Shown here in pieces: positions 58,250 through 64,000 of a stretch of 64,000 nucleotides of DNA (positions are counted from its first letter, which is position 1; each line of letters starts with the position of its first letter). The DNA comes from Gigaspora rosea (lineage: Eukaryota > Glomeromycota > Glomeromycetes > Diversisporales > Gigasporaceae), in contig QKWP01001108.1 in assembly GCA_003550325.1 (NCBI GenBank), positions 62,001 to 126,000 on the forward strand, in the 5' to 3' direction. A model generated the notes under the pieces. The model saw only the letters and a list, made by a program, of their open reading frames with translations, searched no databases and had not been told where the DNA came from. The position numbers and the translations under genes are program-made.

Positions 58250-58520
58250 AATGATAAATTAGGAGTCTTAATCAGATGATCAATCAAGTAATATAATAAT
58301 AGTCATAGTCAAAAATAGCAGCATAAAAGCGAAGCGAAAATAATAAAAGTTATAAATGATTTTAATAAAAGGTAATAGAGTGGTAATAGAATAACTTTGG
58401 CTTTGGGTAAATAACAAACTTACTAACTTACTAAGTGGTCATCGTAGTAAAGTCTATATGATACTTCAGTTCAGAAGTTTCGACAAGAGGGTAAAATCAT
58501 AAAGGAAAGTCATTAAAGAC

Positions 58521-60426
58521 TAGTGATAGGCAGTGTGCGGGATGTGAAAGATTTTTAATATAAGATTAACTGGCCTGCATTAGCAAATCATCTGGCCCAT
58601 ATTAACAAATTATCTAGCCTGCTTTAACATAAGTGGGCCAGTAGTGGGCCAATTCCTAATTAGTATTCAATGTAAATAAAAATATTATGCACGCATTAAC
58701 TTTTGATTTGTTTCTCGTTTTACATATATACATAAGTACATATATGCAAACTGTATTTTGAAATATATTTTTTAAATTGACATTATTAATAAAGCGGAAA
58801 TCTATTATTAATTATTATTGAGTCAGAAATTATAAGCTGATTATTTTTTTATGAGTCATTTATGAATTTTTGTATGTACATAATCTTACTGCTTATAAAT
58901 TTTAGTACATTTATACTCAGTTATGCACCTGATTACTTATAAATTTTTATATGCTTATATGATTTGATCGCTTTGTTACTATTATCTATTATAATTTTTA
59001 AATATAATAATATTTAAAAACAAATTAATAAAATTAAGACAAAAAGTTGAATTGATATATTTAATAATTATAAAATTCAAATGTTTTAAAAGTAGGCAAA
59101 ATCTATATAAACATTATATTTGTAATAAAATGCAGTAAGATTTATAAGAAATGATTATTATTTTAATGAGAAATTATATTTTTAGTGAAGTTATATATAT
59201 ATATTTATTAATCGTGAAAAATTCAAAAACTCTACTCAGAACATTCATTTGGACCAAATTTCCCGACAAAAGAAAAACAAAAAATTTTTTGTTAGAGTGT
59301 TGATAGTAGTCGCAGGACCTACGGTTTTTACAAAGGTCAACCTTCTCTATCTAGGGGGGACTCCTTTGATATATTCGGCATGCAAGCCAAAAGCGTTTTA
59401 GTACAAGATAACTGGCAGGAGGTGGCACTCTTGTACGAAAAATTTTGGTGAAGTCATCATTTCTACTTCCATCAACGAAGTAACCTGTGAAAATATAATG
59501 CGGAACAACAAAGAAATGAGTTTTTCAACAACACTTTCCTTTAAATTTCTTACAAGTGGTTCCTTTGTATCATCTTTCTTGTCTTCCTGCCATTTTTCCA
59601 AAATTTTCGACAAAATGTGGTGATTTGGCTTACCATCTCCAAACGATTAGCAGTGTTTACATTTCCAAATTCAGATGGACCTAGTAGAATGCAACCATGT
59701 GACGTGTCTGTTTACAATTACAGTTTTGATGCTACTTCATACGATATTGCTCCAGTCAGATGGTTTAGAGATATTTGAGGTTGGATGTATAGTTGGAAGA
59801 AGATATTAGTTAAAGCGTTGCTTTATAGTAGAGATATACAATAGTTGCAATTGTTATATAATTTTTATTCAACTTACCACGGGTTATAATAGTGTATTTC
59901 CTTTTCTTTTTTCCATTGGTTTTTGTTTCTTTTTTTTTTTGTTAGACTAGTCTTCGTGCTATACTATTTGGTTTTTTCTTTTTTGTTTTTTTCTTCCATT
60001 TTTTGTTTTTGTTCTTTTTTGGTTTTGTATTCTCATTTTCTTGGCTTTGATCTTTTTTTGTTTACCCCCTCTGTTTATTTGTCCTTAGTAAATTCCTTGT
60101 TAGTTAAAGGAATATGAAGAAGAGAAGAAGCCATTTTGGTGTGGCACTTAGGCTAGTTTAACATAGCCTCTAGTTTTTGATTCATCTTCAAATTAGTGTG
60201 GCAGGTTGTGCTTGGGCACCGTTAAGGCAGTCGGGTAATATCAGATTTGCAAATTAGAAGTAAACAAGTGTATTATATAGCAATATACTTATTATCTTAA
60301 TAAAATACTGGTGAAACTGCCTAAGTGAAAAAAAAACTCTACTCGATTTTGTAAATCCTGTGAATTCCACACAGGCCCTGAATCCTGTGTAGAATTTTTA
60401 AAAAAATTAGAATTTACCCATTACTA
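58521..60426. mobile_element. Second hAT element (reverse orientation), split by a retroposon
   Basis: It is the reverse-oriented relative of 53443-54183. It begins tagtgataggcag, ends tttacccattacta, and is flanked by an exact 8-bp duplication ttaaagac (58513-58520 and 60427-60434). The halves 58521-59237 and 60334-60426 align with the other copy on both sides of a 1096-bp insertion. Confidence 0.85.
59238..60333 (+). mobile_element. 1.1-kb retroposed insertion with A tail and 11-bp duplication
   Basis: The 11-bp word aaactctactc occurs on both sides (59227-59237 and 60334-60344), and a run of A precedes the right copy. The uninterrupted hAT relative (53500-53520, read in reverse) has the single sequence ggaaactctactcga, confirming the insertion point. 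It was therefore inserted by target-primed reverse transcription in plus orientation. The body has pyrimidine-rich tracts at 59895-60070 but no reverse transcriptase. A 71-codon minus frame (59613-59398) and exon-like pieces on that strand (for example CILLGPSEFGNVNTANRLEM ending at a GTAAGC) have no recognised family. Source element unknown; it may be a 5'-truncated LINE, a long SINE or a retrocopied transcript. Confidence 0.75.
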
Positions 60427-60925
60427 TTAAAGACCCTATAAACCAGTTACGGCCATGACAGTTCTATAAAAATGGTGCACAGAATTTATGGTCAAACATG
60501 GTGCATAATAGCACAAGAATATACAGAACTATTATGAAATATAACACAAGAAGACGCATGAGAAAACATGCACTGAACATATAAAAGGCTCAAATTCTAT
60601 ACAACAATGCATGTAATAGTGTGCTTTTTTACATGCTTTTCTATACAATTTTCTATATAGTTATGTATGGTTTATTATTTAGTGCACATGCCATGCATAT
60701 GAAAAAAATTTCGTGCAATTACATGTTTATTAATTTTGCATGTATGCAGATTTTGTGCAACTAATCTGATTTCTGTACCATGAAGTCTTGTGCAATCACG
60801 TATAAAATTTCTTATAGGGCAGTAGTAAAGAAGTGACCCAAAACAATTTACAAATCAAAATGCACTGATGTAGAGAAAAACTGTCAACTCTTTCTATAGT
60901 TGCAAAGAGAATCGGTACATATGGG

Positions 60926-61159
60926 GATGAGTTAATAAAATTAAGCAAAATTTTTTAGTAACTTTTTTTAAAAGTTTAAATCAAAATAAGTTAATAAAAA
61001 AACTTGATCAAATTTGATGATTTTTTTTAAATTAATCTATAAGTTTATAATATTGATTTAAAAAAAATTTTATTAAATTAAATTTTGTTAAATTATTTCT
61101 GTTCTAAGTTTTAAAAAAATTTTATTATAAAAAATTTGCTTAATTTCTATTAACTCACC
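60926..61159. repeat. Foldback element
   Basis: The words gatgagttaataaaattaag and the complement-type cttaatttctattaactcac bound an A/T-rich palindromic interior. Confidence 0.55.
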
Positions 61160-63604
61160 CTATATATTTATACCAATATAAGCAAGCCTTCTCTTATTAT
61201 AGTTCTTGTACTGCCACTTGTAGCTATATAGCCAAATATTCATAACATGATCCAAATAAGTAAATTCTACAAATACAACTCTATATCAGTTCAATGTTTC
61301 AAAACATAATTGAACTTTTTATAATTGGACCTAAATTATAAACCCCAAATTACTATTTGATTTTCACTATTTGCCAGATTAAAATGAAATTGGAACCTTT
61401 TTTGCTTATCTTTAAATCTTATAAAACCTACATATACTTATTTATTAATAATTCTAACCCCAAACCTAGCCCTAATACTAAAAAAACCTCCAAAAATGTC
61501 CTCTAAAAAATTTTAAAATTTTACTTAAAAAATAGAAAAATTTTATTTTAATCTGTTATAATTATTAATAATTATTATGTATTTGCCATGTGATGCACCT
61601 ATCAAAATGTTCACTGAATCTAATTAATCTAATATAATTATTGCATCAAACTCATCTCCTCACCTTAAACCCATTTTCTATTTTTTAAAGTTGATTGGTT
61701 TATAGTATATATATATATCATTAAAAATTTTATGTAATTAAATAATTAATCATAGTCAAATCATTTAACTCATTTTAACATATCTATAAATATGCATAAT
61801 AATTTTTGGAATAGTATAAAAAGTTGCAGTAATAATTAGACTTTCCATATAAATGCCCAAAAATGTAATTTCAAATTTTGATTAAATTAACTTAATCCTA
61901 GTCATTATTCAAACAATGCCTCTAGACATTTATATATTTATTATTCATTTCTGACTTAGTATGACTGCATTACACAGCTACTTATAGTTATAGGGCATTT
62001 TAAAAGGTGTATGTCTGCAAAATCTCATAACTATAGTATGAAAACCCTTAAATTAACAAGTTCTATATATGCAGCCAAATTTTGGGTTGGGTTAGAAGTT
62101 GGATCAGAGCCAATTGAATTGCAAAAAATTTACGTAATAAAAAAAACAAAGCTATAGTTGGGACCATATTGGGTGAAAGTTAGAAGTTGGGTCAAAGCCA
62201 ATAGAATTGCTATAAATTTAGTAATAAATTAATTGTTTAAAAAATTTTTTTATAAATCTGGCCAAACTTATAATAGCCAAATTTTAGAGTTATTAATAAA
62301 AATAGTTAACTTTGAAACTTTATAAAAGTATTTAAAATTAATAAATTAAAAAACAAATTATATACTGTAACTTTATTCTTAAAGTATTTTTCTATATTTT
62401 TTTAAAAAGAAAAATTGTTCAAGCTATACTAGTTATTTTTTTATAACATTTTAAAAATTATTAATTTCACTTGTTAATTTAAGGATTCATGCACTGTAAT
62501 TGGACAATGTATTAAACACAGTAAAAACGCGAATTTTAAATATCACACAATGCATTATATTTATCTATTGTATAAGAATTGTTTAACCAAACATCGTTTT
62601 AACAGGTTTTTGTCTTGATTGAAGTGCATGATAACTATTATAAAAAATGTCTTTTTTTATTATTGTTTTTTAGAATTATACTAACTAAATATGTTATGAA
62701 CGCATTACACATCAAGAGGGCAATACTATAGATAGATACAAATAGTAATTAAGGATAATTCTAATATCTAAAAATTTTAAATTCTAAATGCTTATCCGAT
62801 ATATAATTGATCATTAGGTTCTAATTTTAAAATTAGTGTAATATGTAATAAATTTTGTAATGATTATCGTAATTATAGCAAGAGGTAGTGAATAGTGAAA
62901 TCTGCTATGTAAATTATATTTTGTTTTGTTTAATAACACCCTTAAACAACTCTTAAAATTGTGCTTCTGTTGGTTGATTATATAATATAACAAACTATTT
63001 TGAGTATAAAAAAAGTCAATTAAATTTTTCATGAATTTGAAGTATTTTGTATAATGCTCTTAATTAAATAAACTTAACAAGTACAAGAACAAATACAATA
63101 AAAAACATTAGCTTCACAATAAATAAAAAAATAGTGAATACATTAGCAAATATGATCCGGTGCAAAAATGTAGATACACGATATATCTTATAATAAAAAA
63201 AATTTTTTGAAATTTAATATAAATATTTAAATATATTTATTTATTACACAGGTTTGCGGATTTATTTTAATGTAAATTTTATTAAAAAATTTTATTTCTA
63301 TAAAATTTTTTATTAATGACTTATTTTTTCAATTTGTAAAATACAAAAATATGAATAAATTAAAAATTAAATAATTAATTTATCTATATATAAAAGTTTT
63401 TTAATTTTTAATTATCTATTTATAATTTTTTTGTACTAAATATAAAATTTATTATCTTTTTATATACAAATTGTTGTGTAATAATGTTTTTAAAATTTAG
63501 TATTTTTTATTAAAAATAGCAAAAAAATACCTTTTAAAATAACTATATTTTTGTTACTAATTTACAATTTTGTAAGTTTTTATTGTACAAGTATATTGTT
63601 ATAT

Positions 63605-63812
63605 ATATGCTAAATATATTGTTAAAATTTTAGCTTAATTGAATTAGTAGTTGTTAAAATATAAATTTTTAAATATTTAATAATAATTACTATATATAAA
63701 ATCACTATATATAGTTATATATAAAACTTTGTTAAAATAAATTAGTTTTTAATCTATATTTTAACAACTACTGATCCAATTAAATAAAATTTTAACTGTA
63801 TATTTAGCATAT
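63605..63812. repeat. Foldback element
   Basis: The word tatgctaaatatattg..gtagttgttaaaata on the left is complemented by tattttaacaactac..tatatttagcata on the right, with arms of about 75 bp. Confidence 0.6.
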
Positions 63813-64000
63813 GTATGGCAATGCAGTTGCGTAGTACAAGCTTATAAAGTTGCATATTGGTGGCGAAAATAATTTTTTTTAAAAAAAAATTTTTGTTTTT
63901 TTTTTAAAAAATGAATTTTTTAAAAAATTTATTATAAAATAAACTTATTATAAAATGATAATAAAAATTATATCAAAATGTAGCTTAGGTCTTTCTTTAT

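Larger units (their letters stand above)
60427..64000. other. CpG-poor A+T-rich DNA, no gene seen
   Basis: No gene is supported over 3.5 kb. It contains a lone 45-bp minisatellite-like unit near 61200, inverted repeats at 60926-61159 and 63605-63812, and a two-copy tandem of about 98 bp at 62092-62230 (gttagaagttgg..cagagccaat). A 72-codon minus frame at 62814-63032 has no signal. The window ends inside this DNA. Confidence 0.45.

Noticed and set aside
59398..59613. 71-codon minus frame within the nested retroposon
   Set aside because: The element's A tail shows plus orientation, and neither this frame nor its spliced alternatives match a known family.

Overview
The window looks like nuclear DNA of an arbuscular mycorrhizal fungus (Glomeromycotina, Rhizophagus-like). 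It is very A+T-rich, has short introns with GTAAGT-type donors, and carries gene families typical of that lineage: tyrosine-kinase-like (TKL) kinases with an N-terminal CxxC module, Sel1-repeat proteins, LRR (ribonuclease-inhibitor-like) proteins and a Zn2Cys6-type protein. The organism call is an inference from these family signatures; no rRNA or other barcode is present.

Genes are sparse. I can support four. (1) A four-exon minus-strand gene (7202 to 6407) encodes a 192-residue protein with a complete Zn2Cys6 cysteine pattern. (2) A two-exon plus-strand kinase-like gene (10416 to 11447) has a degraded ATP loop and a DFD in place of DFG; its single intron holds a small mariner-type element. 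(3) A three-exon minus-strand TKL kinase (46922 to 45479) has all catalytic motifs intact. (4) An intronless minus-strand gene (50278 to 49805) resembles the circularly permuted YpsA / 'putative molybdenum carrier' SLOG family. They are scattered, not in operons or clusters, and nothing shows they act together. Relics of three further genes are visible: a Sel1/kinase-like gene (about 13.6-15.7 kb, minus), an LRR array (about 20.8-22.3 kb, plus) and a second LRR relic (about 27.7-28.4 kb, minus).

The rest is a dense, nested population of transposable elements, mostly non-autonomous. Several are defined to the base by target-site duplications (TSDs). These include hAT-type elements at 53443-54183 and 58521-60426 (8-bp TSDs) and a 302-bp hAT-like foldback element beside the first that shares its TSD. 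There are PIF/Harbinger-like elements (TAA/TTA TSDs) at 367, 33168 and 38050, and Tc1/mariner-like elements (TA TSDs) at 10843, 22738 and 41242. Two roughly 1-kb retroposons with A-rich tails and 11-13 bp TSDs lie at 16436-17465 and 59238-60333. A pair of LTR-like direct repeats (12973-13238 and 15966-16212) flanks the Sel1 relic. Minisatellites with 19-, 20-27-, 30- and 45-bp units also occur.

The layout alternates between two kinds of DNA. The gene-bearing parts (about 4.4-16 kb and 44-53 kb) retain CpG and have recognisable exons. The repeat-dominated parts (about 17.5-28 kb, 31-43 kb and 60-64 kb) are almost free of CpG and hold only gene relics. This suggests methylation-driven decay of a repeat compartment. 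Splice sites, repeat boundaries and identities were worked out by eye, without alignment software.
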